DNA from: Chionis minor | Lineage: Eukaryota; Chordata; Aves; Charadriiformes; Chionididae | Direction of reading: 5' to 3' | DNA: 64,000 nucleotides | Assembly (NCBI GenBank): GCA_013398295.1 | Contig: VZSF01004751.1 | Location: 248,001-312,000, forward strand | Part shown: positions 1-13,625 of the stretch, piece by piece | Layout of the letters: each line of letters begins with the position of its first letter | Position numbering within the stretch: position 1 is the first letter of the stretch | Notes under the pieces: generated by a model | Database searches by the model: none | The model's input: the letters and a program-made list of their open reading frames with translations, nothing else | What the model was told of the DNA's origin: nothing | Made by a program: the position numbers and the translations under genes

Positions 1-3000
1 GTGACAGAACAACCTTGTTCTTATGATAAACCTAACAGGTGACAGAAGAGGACATTTCAGCAGAAAACAAATCAACCAACTGTAAGATAATATTGTATGG
101 GAATGGATTCTTCCTTCAGGACAGGATACAGCAAAGAACTTAACATCATGGTTTATTCTCGCTAGAGATGTGTTAAAGCAGTAGTCAAAACCTTACCAAA
201 AACAAAGGAAGAATTGTTCTGGGGCAGTTCTCTGCTACTTCTGTTTTCCTCTTTATCTGGCCCAAACCAGAATCCAGGCTTTGCAAAATCACTACCTATA
301 CTGAGCTCTGGATCTCAGAGTTCCAGAACAACTCCTCCACCCATTCCTACTCCCATCAGACTTAGGCATTTCTCTAAAACCGTGTACTACACAGGTACCC
401 TGCAATCTCAACTTTGCCATAGTGCTGTACGCCAAGGCTGTAAATCCCACCCTCCACCATAGTCTGACTGAAGGGAGGTTTCAACCCATAATGTGAATTG
501 GTCTTTTGCTTTTCTCAAACACAAGCACAAAATTAACATTTGAAAATTGACTATAGCATATTTGTAGCGTTGCAAGAATGCCACTCCTGCTCTTGCTCTT
601 GCTCTGCATCAGCACCCTTCCACAGACCCACGCCACGTCTGACCTCCCTTGCTTTTAGCTTTCTGAAGGAGAGGAGCCGGCATCACACCGCAGGGCTGGA
701 AAGAGCCCTATGACATCACCTGCGCTATCTTTCTTCCCCAAGGTATCAAAAGAAGTAATTTAAGGGCACTCTGATAGATCAGAGATAGCCACCCAATTTG
801 TTTGGAGAAAGTATATGAAACTTTTCCTACTTCAGAAGACCAAAGAACGAGGCTAAACCTTTTAGAGCGGTAGTCTTATTTCCTGGCACGTCCTTCTCTT
901 ATTCAAACTCTAAAATACAAGAAGACCTTTTTTCACGTGACTTTTCAGTCTCAGGTTTTTCAGGGAATTGTTTAAGAAAGAGAGGCATCAAAACAATTCA
1001 AACTTACAGAAGCTGTCTGTGCGAGACTCAACTTAAGCAAAGATGAAAAATCAAAAGTGGGCAGTTGTGTTCTTGTTTATCCCAATCTCACCCCACACAC
1101 ATGGTAGCAAAACAGGCACCATGCCGAAACTTTGTGGCAAGAGGCTATTGTGTGGGCTTAGAATAATTTAAGAATTGATTGTCAGCATGTTTCTTGGCTT
1201 CCAGCTATGAAGTAATGCTCTAACTAGAGTGCGGTACGCTGAAGGACTCATTACAGACTTTAAAGCCGTCTCATTTTCCTGTATGAATATTAAAAAATAA
1301 ATGCTCTGAGTGACTCCTGTGTTAATAATTAATACTCCAGGTTTTGGTTTGGTTTGTTGGTTTTTCGAGGTCTATTTTTAAAGGCACATTTATAACTTAT
1401 TCCTGAGTTAGTTCCCAAAAACCGAACACTGTTCCTGTTTATATCAGCGGGGAAATTCCCAGTGAAAAAACTAATCAGACCCAAGTTAATGAAAACAACA
1501 CCCCCATTTAAAACAAAGCCCTAGCCTTAAACAATCTTCTACCATTGCCTACTTGTGTACATCCAAGACAAAATTTTATAGCCTGCATGTTCCAACCTTA
1601 AAAAAAAAAAAAATCCTGATTATTTATTTATGCCCTTTTTGTTTAAGAATTTAAATCCCCAGAGCATCTCAATTTAGATCAAAAGCGAGCTACCAAACTT
1701 CACCTGGCACACCTGTGCCGTGTGATTTCTTAATTACCTGCCTAGCATTCCCAGAGCTACGAGGCAGAGATGCAGGACTCGTTTAGCACATATTCAGATC
1801 TCTGAAACGCACCTCATGCAGCAGAGCCTTTCCAGAACGCCTGAGGTGGTAACCAGCGCTAAACGATCCCGCATCTCCACAGACAATTGCCTTTCAGTAA
1901 ATTGCTTTCTCACAGGTTTCAGAAGGCAGGGAGCTGTCGTGGGGTGAGGAATCTAGGGAAAGGGAAGGATTTATTTATGAGTTTCTTGATGAAGGTTTTA
2001 CCTTGTCTAGTAGACAACATGGAGCAGCCACATGCCAGTAGACTTGAGCCTCATTCCACTAAGACCAAAGAGTAGGACTAGGCCTGTTAATCGTGCTAGC
2101 TACAGGTTATTATTACTTATGCTTGCTACTCAACTACTTAGGGACCAGGGGAGAGTATGGCCATCTACGTTAGATACTAGACAAGCTTTCAGTTGTCAGT
2201 CCTCAGCATGGAGAGCATCTAACCTAAAGAGACATACCCAAAGCAGGAGAATGTGGTATGACAAGGACAAAGCTGATCTGAAGCAGCATGCATCAAGTTT
2301 TTGCTGAGATAACTCTTCTTCTTGGTTACAGGATGCTTCTACACAGCGATGAGAAACCTAGCTCGGGTGTTAGGAGTGGCTGCCATTTTGCTTAAATGCT
2401 GGACTGGCCATTGGCATGCCCCTTGTCTAGCTGAGGAACATGCACACTTCATCTCAGATGGGCTCAAACTCAGCTGTAATGTTCATTTTGCACATGCACT
2501 GACACTTATGTACTTGCAGGAGATCAGTCATGTCTTCAAACTTCCTAACACTGACTGCTTGTAGTGGTGTGTCCTCATGCACTCACAGCTTTATATTTTA
2601 ATAGGGGATTCACTGTAATTTCCCATTTACAGTGGTTTGGATAGCAATTAGGCATCAAACATTACAGCTTTTTTGGCCATTTGTCAATAGTGTAATTTTA
2701 TAAATTGGCCAAAGCACTGACTCTGTTACCCTGAATGTAATTTAAACTGCCAAGAGCTGATGGCATCTCTGTTGGTACAGTGAAAATACACAGCTCTGGC
2801 AGGAAGCTAAAGGTAAGCATTAGTATTAATAGTTTATGCGTCTCTGTAACACGCAGAACTCCCAGAACTGTCCGGATTCTTTACATGTAAGAGATGAGAC
2901 AGATGACTTGAATGATACACAAGCTAAACAGACGTAATAAGTGGGACAGCAGCCTTTTATTTACAGGCAGGTCGTTCATTGTGACCCACCATTAATGGAG

Positions 3001-6000
3001 GCAGAATACGTTAAATTTTATTACAAAAATATGTGTCTTTTTATGAAAAATTTCAGGAGAAAACATTTTTAGTTATTTACTTAAAAAATTTATTTTTGCT
3101 TAAGAAAAACTTTCACTGCCAAGAAAATTGCCAAAAACTGCCAAGTCCCGGCTGGAATCAGAGACACACTGAGAAGAGTCTGTGCAGGACCTGTTTCAAT
3201 CAAAAAGACGTCTCCCATGGCAAGACTCTCCTGATACGACTACAGGAGCACATGAGCCAGTAAATTTTAATTTCTAAAGTCCTTAGTACATCAAATTTCA
3301 AAGAATTTTGCAAGGGAGATTGCAGGGTTTCTTACAGTTAATAAAACCAAGGAAAGGTTCAAACACATGGAGATCTGGTTAATCAAGAAAATACTTAATA
3401 TTCTACATCTAATTTTAGAACTTCGATATACTCTTGAAGATTCAACCAACAAGACTTATCATTGTGCTTTGAAATCATGATATTTTTTAGAAATACTACA
3501 TAAAACCCTGGGATATGGAGACGTGTTTTAAAAGTTATACTTCACAGCAAGGCACTTCCCAGCTTCCTCCATGTAAAAAAAAAAAAAAAAAAAAATCCAC
3601 CCCAAGTTATCAACAAGAAATCTATCTGCTAAAAGTTAATGAGGAACATCTGTTGGTCTACTGGGAGAGACGGTAAAAAATGGGTGGGAATTTCCAGCTT
3701 TAACTATGCTGCCACTCCCACAATATTCAAGTCAACAGAAAAACCTGTCAGCAAGAGGTCAAAGTCATTAGTAGATTTTTTTTCATCTACAGAGAGATAG
3801 ATCAGATACCCATAATTTCAGAGATATTATTTAGGACTTTCCAAAGTTCTCACGTTAAGCTGATTTCTCATATAGAGCCTATCTTTTGGAGCTATATTTT
3901 AAAGGCTTGCAAGATCACAATGTACCCAGGACTGCGAGTGACCAAGTAATTCACAAAATAATTCAGCTTAAAAAGCCTCTGAAAATCAGACAAGGCAAAA
4001 TAATTGGCAATGTCGCATAGGTTCATGATCCCAAGCTTCTTGCAAAGCACATTATCTCAGGTAACGCTCTTCCAGGGTGGGAAAAGTCATCATATTTGCC
4101 ACTGGCTAAGGCCATAAGAATGAGCCATTATTGCTGCTTAACTGGCACATGGCAGTTTGTTAGATTACCGTAATTTCATTGTGGCTCTGAGGCCTAAGAA
4201 GTCGTGATCTAAAGCAATTAAATATCTAGATGAATGGTAATGCAAAACGCTTCCAGCATACAAAGGCAATCAACAGGTGGTTTAACATGAAGTTCTGCAA
4301 ATACCTTCAGAAAGTCTGACCTGAAAGACACTGTAGAGAAAGTGGTTTAATGAGTGAAGATGAGAAATGCTGATATGCTGTTTTTCATGATCTTAATAAT
4401 TTTGAGTAATTTAAAAGTGTTTTTTATGCACAGTTTATACAAAATTTAGCTCTTCCAACCTGTAAACAAAGTTTTTATCTCAATGTTAAGTAGTATCGAC
4501 TGTAGTGTGATTAAGACGATTAAGACTAAGATGAGGAAAAATCCATTGCTAGCTTTGCAGCTTGCTTTCTTAACAAACTACTTACTCAGGAAACAAATAG
4601 CATCAGCAGATACTATTTACAGGTGTGACAATAGATTTTCCTAGCTCTGGGATGACTGATGAAGTTTACATCTGTAAAGACTAGTCGAGGTTTAAAAACC
4701 CTCTTGAAAATGTTTATGGGATTCTAACAAACAACTGTTGGGCTTTTTTAAGCAAACATATCATTCTTATTCATGGATGTTTTTGCATAAATATCATCTG
4801 TCATAATTGGCTGATATCCCTCTCTATCAGTTAACATGTCTATTCCATAGTTCCCATCATCCTGTATTTCTGTGGATTTAGATCATCATAAAACTGGATA
4901 AATGTGAAGGTGAATTAGGCATAATGCACATGAGTTTCATAGGCGCTGCTGGTAGCACCAACAGCTAATGAGATTACTTGATTCTTCCCTTTTTAGGCTC
5001 CCAGTGCCACAAAACTTCAGATGATTGATTAGGCTGAACTCTGACAGGTCCTGTCTGACCTTGAAAAATCTTCTTGGGAAAACTTCAGCCAAAGCAGTTC
5101 AGCTATTTCCAAGAACAAGACCATGGAAAAATACCTGCCTTATCCATATTAAAACCCTGTGGTAACCCCCTTTTCTTCAGAACTTTAATGCCTGTATGCT
5201 TTGGAAACGATACTTGATTTTTGGCATTAAGATGTGGCTTGTCCCTGAAACACCAGCTTTTTAACCTCTGCACAAACCTACACCAAGGATCTGTTGCAGC
5301 CATTAGAAAACCTAGGTCACACATGAACAGCGGACACTTCTGAGACCTCAGTCATTCTCTGGAGGTACATCCACAACACTGATATTTCAGGTTGGCGCTA
5401 AAGAGTTCTGACGCTGGGTTGCTGCTCTGAGTAACTACAAGTTATTTTCAGTTATTTTGGGGTATTCAAGATGCAAGAGGACTGAGCTACCCATGCTTTC
5501 AACCTCCTTGGTGGAGATTATAGAAACAGGTCTCTGAGTTGGAAGTGGTGGAGAAATATGGAGAAGAAAGGGGCCAGTGAAGAAAACTAAGCTGAGGAAC
5601 AGACTGGGAACCTAAGGGCAGCCCGACGTTTGTTTGGGGAGATGGAGAACATGGGGAGGCTGAAGCTCAATGCCAGTTGTGTGGGAGGAAGCACAGTGTG
5701 GAGAGCCAGTGAGAAAGGGGACCTTGAATTATGGCTGGGAAAGACTATTAAAACTATGAAGATCTGAGGGAGGACTAAAGATGACAGAGCAAGAAGGCTG
5801 GGACCTCCCCAGCAACAGACAAATCTTATGGAAACAGCTGGGCAAAGAGGTTAGGAGTAGGTAAGTCTTCCTGTGCCAGTCTCACTTGGACAGTAAAAGT
5901 GTTTGCATCTAGAAAAACAGGACAACATCAAACTCCCCTGCTGAACTTGGAGTGGAAAACACAGTTTTGGGGCTTTGCCGATCCCCTGCTGCCCTGAAAT

Positions 6001-9000
6001 ACCTGCAAGATCCACTAACAGCTTGTCCAGCCTGTCTCATGGGAAACAAGCCTCTTAGTGTTTTCAGCAGGACACTGGTACCTAGTGGTTATTAATGTTG
6101 CTACTCTATTAATTGAAGTAACAGAGATCTGAGTGGCCAACACAGACCCCAGCCCTGCTGGCTCTCCTGGGAGTCACTGTGATCCTGCATAATGAAATGC
6201 CTATTTTGGCAGTCTACTTTTTTTTTTTAAATGTGGGAAATTACACACCTCAGACTGTGTTAAAAGAATCTTGCAGTTGCAATCAGATGTGAGGGAGTGC
6301 CAGAATCAAATTGCCTCTCCATCCTTGATTCAATCCCTTTTTGCATAGGCATTATCTTTAATAGCACGATCATATACTTCTCCCTCCTGCCGGGCGCAAA
6401 ATGGACGGCACCGATGATAGATCGTAGGATATAACAAAGGGAGACTGCTGCCCATAGGATATGGACTTCAAAAGCTAGATGTCTTATAATAGAAAAGAAA
6501 AAAAAAAAAAAAAAAGAGGATTCAGGCAGAGTAATAAGAGATGCACTGCGGCATGGCCGTTCCCCAGGTATGAACTTGACTGCAGGTATCGCATCGGGGA
6601 AGGTAATAGAAGGTGGTTACAGCTCACAGCATCTTTCACTAAATCTGCTCCTAGGGCTTACCAGACAAGGGAGGATGGTTCCACCATTGTCCTTGAGAGC
6701 TGGTTGTATTTCAGCTGTTCAGCTCCTATGCAAAGCTAGGCAAGCAATTTAAACCAGCTCTTTCCCTCACAATTATAAATTGTATAGCTTCATTTTCTGG
6801 GTCCCCGACTAGATACAGTGGGGTCTCTGAGCTGCAGAAGTGCTGAGTGCTCACAGTCAACTTATCACGTGAAATACGCCTGCATGCTGCGCAAAGGCAA
6901 ACTCTAACTAGCAGAAACTGGGCACTCAGATTCAGCTAACATTTCTGGCTTGCCAGCATACCCTACCTGTGGAGTCAGGGTAATGCCATACCTCATCTGT
7001 TGGGCTGCTATGAAAATAAATCCATTATTTTTTGTGAAACTCCCATACAACAGAGAGCCAAAAGGTGTAGGAAAGCCAAGAGAAAAATGCTAATGCTGAA
7101 TTCAGAACAGGAACTGGCAGGAGGGAGGAAGAGAAGACTTGACGTCGCATGATGAATAACAAAAAGAAATTGAAATAGTACTTACTCATTAAGGGAACAC
7201 GGACCAATCCATGTACTAAAAGAGGAAGGGAAGCAGGAGGGGAACCAATATGTAGATCTAGAATTAAGAATTACAGCCCACTCATTACACCCAAAGTAAC
7301 CAAATTCAGATTGCAAAGGTAACCTTAATTCTGCTATTCCTTGACTTTGGTGGCTTGACTTCACAGATTAGCTAATACATTTTTGATGAAGGCTGGCGTT
7401 TGGGTGTGTATCATCTACAACCATAATTTAAAGAATGTAATGTTTAAAAGTCACTGTATTTTATCGTTAAAATGATCAGCATGAATTATGATATGAAAAA
7501 TAGAAATTCTTTGAATCTAGTCCTCAACTAGCAATTGTAGTTAAAACTTTTCCTTTATTTTTCTTCCTAACAGTGGAGCTTGCATTGTCACATGGGACAC
7601 TTGAAGAATGGGATTTAAATGAAATGGAAATCAGTTTTTGATAAATTAACATCATCTGTACTTAAGAAGAAGGTGTAAAACTCCAAAAAGAAAGTTTTGA
7701 TTTGATCAGGAAAATCAGTAGCTATAATAATTAGGCAGAACTATAACTTCACATCCAAATCTGGGTTTAAAAAGTTGAGTAGATTAACAGATTTATTGCT
7801 TTTCCTGTTTTCTATTTTTGCAGCAAATATCTATATTGTTATGTTCCTTGCAGCTACTTTTGGCATCTAGCTTGTTAGTACATGACTTTAACAGTAGCTC
7901 CCATTGAAAGCAGTATTTTTTCAGGATTTTTTGTTATATCATTAATATCTTCATTCAAAGATCATACATCTTTGCTTCAAATAAAGCATTCAACCATACG
8001 GTAAACATCTTGTTGACCTCACTTAAAAACAACCATTGACAGCTAGTAAAAGATTGAATAATTGCATAGCACCTGCCCTAACCTTCGAGATTATTTAGTT
8101 ACATTTCACATGCTATCAATTTTAACTCCTTTCCTATATGCAGAGCATTAATGCCTGAGCCTAGCTGTAGTGGTTTTTTGCAGACTTGTTAGATGTCATC
8201 ACCCTTCAGTACTCAGATTTGTTTTGGCTTTTAAGCATTTCTCCAACTCTCTTTACAAGGAAACAAAATCTGATCCTTCATAAAACTTCAGCTGTTAGGA
8301 TAAAACTGCATCAGCAATAAGAGGAAATTAATAGCAAATGTTTATCCAGGCCACTGGTGAGTGTGTGGTGGTTTCCCCGCCTGCAGCCAGTCCTTAAAGG
8401 GTTTCAGTTTTTATGGCCTGTGGCTGTTAAATCTTGGCTCTTCAGATAATGCATACATACTAAGTATGGATATTCCCTTGGGCCACTTCAGTAATTAGGT
8501 TATAGGATGTACCTTAGCCATCTTTGGCTGTCGCCATACCTTCACTGAAGAAATGGTGGTGACAGCTTGAGCTGTTCCTAGCTCTTCAGTTACTTATTCC
8601 TACTTTGCTCACCGTTACCACCTCCTGAACAACTCCTGCAAGACAGATTGGATGATTAGTTTGAAATTAATGAGGGAGAGACACCTTCTGTAACTTTAGA
8701 CAGTTGAAAACTGCACAGTAGGAGCACTTTAAGTTTATCCAAAACTCTTCAGAGCAAGCATTAGGGCTGATGAAGTCCATTCTCTATGTCTCGTTCCAGC
8801 CTTGGAGGAATCTCACCTTGAGGTCCTGGGTCCTTTGAGACAAATCCATCTCTAAAAAAGCAAGGCACACAAAACCACCCACTAGTTTTTAAACTGAGGA
8901 TGTGGGTTTGTCAACCTGAAATAGGGTTTCAACTTTTCTTAGTGAAGTCAGCATCAGTGTGTCATCCAAACGAAAACAGTTTGCTCAAAAGGAAGTATCT

Positions 9001-11990
9001 GTCAGAGGGTGGGATTTTATTGTCTTGTATATTTTAAAAGCGCAAAACTTAATTTAGGATCTTATTCTGGACGCAGCTAATGAACGGTGGTGACCTCAAC
9101 AGAGAAATGACATTTTAACCAGTTTTGTGTAAAATATAAACACTGTTGCCTTCACATCTTCTTCCCAATAGGTTATTTCTTCATTTTAAGTAGAGATATT
9201 TGAATCATTAGCTAACACTCCCTTCTGCCACAATTTTTCATATCCATGAAAATGTCTAGCAACCAAAACCTTAAAAGGATCAGCAGTGGAGCACTGATAA
9301 TACCAGCAGGGCATTTGTATCCTTTGAATAATGCAATCAAACTTCCACTCTCCTTTATCCTCTCTTACCTCTGCTCAGCTGGCATGGTTGAAATATTAGA
9401 GCCAATCTCATCAAAACAATCTGGACGGAAAGTCAGGATCCTTTCAAAGCCCAGAAATATTACTGGAAGAACAGAAAGCTCATCTTTAGAAAAATTATTA
9501 GATCTCAAGTTTGCTTCCTGCAAAAAGGTTAAAGGGCCTACATCCAATTAATAGTATGTATCTACTTCAGTCCAAGACATAATTTAGTTGTGACTATACT
9601 TTATTGTACCCCAGTCACTTCTACACTATAACTACTGTGGCTGTGTTTTTATTTTATCCTAAGTATGCCTTTGGTCTGTGCGATTATCTTCAGGTTTATT
9701 TTGGAGCTTCTTAAATAAACTCTGCAAAAGCAGTGCTTGAATTGCCAGTCATATGAATGCTTGTGGGTTTTATTGCTGTGCGAGACATTTATTTAGAAAC
9801 AGGAACAAACTTTCAATTTTTTTTATTGATTTGAGAACAAATTTGAAAGGACAGCTGCCTTAGCTGGGAAGTTTATCTCCCCTTTTTTAAATTATTTTTC
9901 TCATTTACAGCAAACAATATCATGGTTGTAATTAAAGCTCCCATCAGTCCTCAGCTGCTCCTAAATGCAGGACAGACTTCTCTTAAGTGGGTCTTCTACC
10001 TTTAGCTTCATTAAGAGTAAGGACAGACCTGTAAAATGAGCTGGGGCATAAAACCTCACATTGAAAACAAAGAGGAGCAGAGGCAGAGAAATAACAAGGC
10101 AGCTTGTTCTTTAGCGCTGACAGCCAACCTTCAGGACTGCAAAAAACCCTCTGAGTCTGCATTACCCATTTCCACGTCACTCCTTGCCAGGAGGGCTGAG
10201 CAGCATGTTGGCCCACACTGGCAGCAGAGGACAACCCCTCCAAACCCTACCTGAGGGACCAGACATCGACTGATGGGGCCAGGGAGTTCAGCTGTTCACG
10301 GACTTCACTCCTTCACCCAGGTGGGAAGGAATAAGCGGTGCTAACCTTGTGTGAAGTGAATGAGGGTGTCTCGGCTTCGACTCACCTTCTCATCCAAAGG
10401 GACTTGCACAAAGGGGATTTATGCCCCTTGAGCTTCAGCTCCCCTCCTAAACAAGTCCCATATGTTTGTCCTGAACCCTTTGCTTTCCAGAGGAGCATTT
10501 GCAGGCTGTAAACCCCAGGACCGGCTCCTGGAATATCAAGCTTCAACAGACCTTCAATTCCAGCAACAAACCTGGTGATGTTCACCAAATCCTCAGAAAA
10601 CAGTAGTGAAAGTCCAAATTTCCATCTATTCCCACCAGCAGCCACATTTCCAGATCAGCTATTGCGTATTCTGTGTCATCCCTGTACAGAGGGAAGGCCA
10701 GACACAGCCTTGTTCTCAGACTAGGCAAGAGGAAAAATGATGCCAGGAGCAAGCCCTTGCCCACAGAGACACATTTCACTCTTCCCACGCAGCTTCACAG
10801 CCCACCATGAAGTTCCACGCAGTGCCACAGCCTCACGGCTTGTCCATACCGATATTATGGAGCTCTTTATACATTCCCTGTGATGTCTCAAATAAAATTA
10901 GGTGGTTTGCAAAACCTACATGCACTGAAAAAAACCATTGTATTTTTTTCAATATATACACTTCATCCCTTTGACAGTTCCTCAACGCCAACACTACAAT
11001 GAGAGACATAAAAAGCAAGTGTTCATGAACTGCAGCATAAAAAAAAAAAAAAGTGTGGAAAGGATACGTGTTAATCTCTAAATAAGGTGCCATAGGGAGG
11101 AATATTTTTATAGCCCAAGAAAATGTTAAAGTAAGTTTAAATTTTACCACAAAGTCCACCTTGCCTATTTACTGTGTGAGGCGATATATCAGCACTGTGT
11201 GAGCAATAAAGATAAATTGTGGTTTAAGGCAGGACTATGAAAATTACAATGTGGATACAACAGTCCCTTCCCCTTGAAGCATTCCATTTCTTCTTATCAT
11301 TTCACATATAAACTAGAAATGGGAATATCGGAAGCAATGCAGGCTTGTAAGAGACTGAGGCTAAAGAAAGCGGAGTCCTTTTCTGTCCCGTGTACTGCTT
11401 GTATTTGAGCAAATTGTTTAACAGTTCCCATTCTCCCCTGGATACAATATGTAAATAATTATAAATCTTATTAATATCTCTGCAAAAGTGCACTTTGATT
11501 ATCCCAAATGAACTATGTAGGTCCTGAGGTTTATTATTAGATTCATTTATTATGTATATTGTGTCATTATGGTCAAGAAAAAAGCAAGTCAAGTTGCAAT
11601 TTATGACATCGTGTTTCTCAGTCTCCACAGTCAGAAACGGTGGCTGATGGGGTCTTGGTGGGGTTTGAAGACCTTCTCTTATTTGAGGGAAGAGAGATGC
11701 ACTAAGTCTTTCTTTTAAAAAAATCAAAGAAAATTCTGTAAAATATAATATGACGCAGTTTTATATTTTTCTGGATTTTTTTTAAGTGATTCTTGTGGGA
11801 ATAGAAAAGAATGGTTATCAACTGTGCCTGTTACACAAATTAAAAGGTAGTTGCCTTTTGCTATAATTGACCCTGCGACGCAGTGCCATCTGGTGCACAC
11901 TCAGAGAATAGGCTGCCACAGAGAAGGACGTTCAAGTTCTAAAAAACTATGCATTTCATTTCTACAAAGTAGCAGTTGCATTAGGCACTT
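1..11990. other. Unique AT-rich non-coding sequence, no gene seen
   Basis: About 12 kb with no recognisable exon, RNA gene or young repeat. Open frames are all 141 codons or shorter, have no domain I recognise and are typical of chance. Visible texture: long adenine runs at about 3575-3595 (21 A), 6498-6515 and 11039-11052; a purine-biased stretch at about 5500-5860 (plus strand rich in G and A); and one short GC-richer patch at about 10000-10300. A weak resemblance to a reverse-strand CR1 tail at about 675-725 was not strong enough to call. This may be intergenic or intronic; the sequence alone does not say which. Confidence 0.6.
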
Positions 11991-12004
11991 CACTCCCTTT
12001 AATG

Positions 12005-12150
12005 AGATAAATCATCCCACAATACCCGTGTCAGTTAGACAAGTATCATTATCTCCTTTTGCAAATAGCTATATGGAGGCAAACAGGTAATCGGTGTTAC
12101 CAAGATGACAGAGGGAATCGGTGTGGAAGTCAGGATCGGATTCAGGATCC
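12005..12150 (-). repeat. MIR-like CORE-SINE relic
   Basis: Read on the plus strand, the order of short blocks follows the reverse complement of a MIR/CORE-SINE. A segment like TATCATTATCTCC plus a 'GCAAATA' block corresponds to the SINE's 'cattttacagatgagg'. This is followed by 'GGAGGCAAACAGGTAA' (gaggcacagagaggttaa), then 'CAAGATGACAGAGGGAAT' (caaggtcacacagc), then 'GGATCGGATTCAGGATCC' (gccgggattcgaacccagg). The copy is strongly diverged, as expected for an element older than the bird radiation. Family knowledge is from memory; no alignment was run. It lies just upstream of an old LINE tail. Confidence 0.55.
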
Positions 12151-12264
12151 TTGATTTATAACGCTGCCCAGCAGCCACCCAGCAAGGGGGAGCGCAGGCA
12201 GGAGCGCGGGTCTCATGGCTCGGTGTGAATGCGGGAGCTGGGAAAATTTGTTTTCGCTGCCACA

Positions 12265-12570
12265 AATCCTGAGGAGTAGGGAGTGCTCAGTGAAATTAAG
12301 ACATGGCAAACCCAAAACTCTTAAGAGGGGAGGACTTTTTCAGCTATTCTGCCTCTGGAACTCACTGCCAAAGGACATTCCCGAGGCCGAGAACTCAGTA
12401 ACATTCATCAAATTTTTGGACAGTTCTGGGGTCACAGTTTTTCAAAGCAACTGTTTTTACTGACAGGTTAGGAAAGGACTAATAATCCCATGCTTTCAAG
12501 TTTGAAATGCTTGCTGATTTATAGAAAGTAGGATGGTTGACGTGCTGGACAAAGGAGATCATCCTATATC
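12265..12570 (+). repeat. Ancient L3/CR1-type LINE 3' fragment
   Basis: This is a relic of the 3' end of ORF2 plus the start of the 3' tail of a CR1-superfamily (L3/CR1) LINE. In frame from about 12215 the conceptual product contains the segment LFCLWNSLPKDIPEAE. This is the conserved C-terminal 'LWNSLP..I..A.S...FK..LD' block that follows the reverse transcriptase of CR1/L3 elements. Upstream, CAGTGAAATTAAGACATGG and the next 40 bases follow the L3-type pattern in order. The copy is heavily diverged and carries no tail octamer. An 82-codon open frame here (12215-12463) is this dead LINE remnant, not a host gene. Confidence 0.7.
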
Positions 12571-13440
12571 TGTGGGGAACCATCGCTGTCCTTTAAACCA
12601 CCTGATCCTGGCTGGACCAGTAGAAGCAAGATCCTGAGATTTTGGGGGTACAGCAATTTTCTTGCTCTTACGAGAGAGGGGGCCAGTTTTCCATTCTGGC
12701 ACTGATTTCCCGTGGGAAATTGCCCAAGTGTCTCGGGCAAGACACTTAGGGTGCAATTAGTTGTGCCTGCTGATCCGGTGTAACGTTGTCACCAAAGGGG
12801 ACCTCCTTCTCTTTGCCCCTCCAATGCATGGTGTCAGGAGTTCTGCTCACCTCTTGGTGAGCTGTTTCATCTCACCAAATTAACAGAAATCTGCCAGGAG
12901 TCCAGAAGGGCAAAGGAATCAGAAGTGACCTTTGCAGCAGAAATGAATTTGTATATTCAAGCTACAACGTAATGACACAGGTTGAGCCCCTCTGACAGTT
13001 CATTGCCACCAAAACAGAGAAGTTCCTTCTCTTCCTCAGTCAACTCCTTGTCCTCCCTCACTGCTGCTATTCATTTGGCTCCACTCGTGGTGTCACTGAA
13101 CCCTTTGAGCCAGTTCAACTTACTAACCCAGCAGAAAATAAACTCCATAAGAAAACCAAAAAGACTTCTACCAGGTTAATGAATTCTATTCAGTTTATAG
13201 GCTATGAAATATATTGCAACAAAATGTTAAAAATCAACACAAGTGAATAAATGCTTCCTCACCCTTCATATAAGTAGAACTGAATAGCTAGTTTGTAAAA
13301 GGAAGAGACACAGCCAAGGGTATAAGAAGGTATAAGGAAAAAAGTCTCTGTGGCAACTTTCCTGTATTATGTAAGCTACCTAATATATATTCATCAGTGC
13401 ATCTTAACCCCAAATATAATTTATATCCCTATTTATACTG
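12571..13440. other. Non-coding sequence, no gene seen
   Basis: The first 150 bases may be the further decayed tail of the adjacent LINE, because blocks at about 12660-12740 faintly resemble L3 3' UTR. I see no exon, RNA gene or simple repeat here. Confidence 0.5.
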
Positions 13441-13489
13441 CGACTGCGTTTGTCCTACAGTTCCATCAGGATTATTGCCTGCTCTGACA

Positions 13490-13625
13490 AGGTTGTGGGG
13501 TAAACTCTAAGGAGAAGACGCCAGTGGCAAAACTTCTGCTGACTTCAGTAAAACCAGGATGCCATCCTAGGCATTCGGATGCCCAAGCTCCCATAGTGCC
13601 TCTGGGGGTGAGGGAGACACATAGG
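13490..13625. repeat. Old amniote interspersed-repeat relic
   Basis: The block TGGCAAAACTTCTGCTGACT, continuing into 'TCAGTAAAACCAGGAT', matches a module seen in many copies across bird, turtle and crocodile genomes (pattern 'caaaactcccattgacttcagtgggagcaggat'). It is followed by 'TAGGCATTCGGATGCCCAAGCTCCCAT', which resembles the neighbouring 'taggtgcccaactcccat' module. I recognise the pattern but do not know the family name with certainty. Confidence 0.4.

Noticed and set aside
675..725. Resemblance to a reverse CR1 tail (CAGGGCTGGAAAGAGCCCTA)
   Set aside because: Too short, and no tail octamer beside it; could be chance.
11302..11727. 141-codon minus-strand open frame
   Set aside because: No domain, AT-rich low-information sequence, no splice or promoter context.
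12215..12463. 82-codon plus-strand open frame
   Set aside because: It reads through the C-terminal block of an old L3/CR1 LINE, so it is transposon debris and not a host gene.
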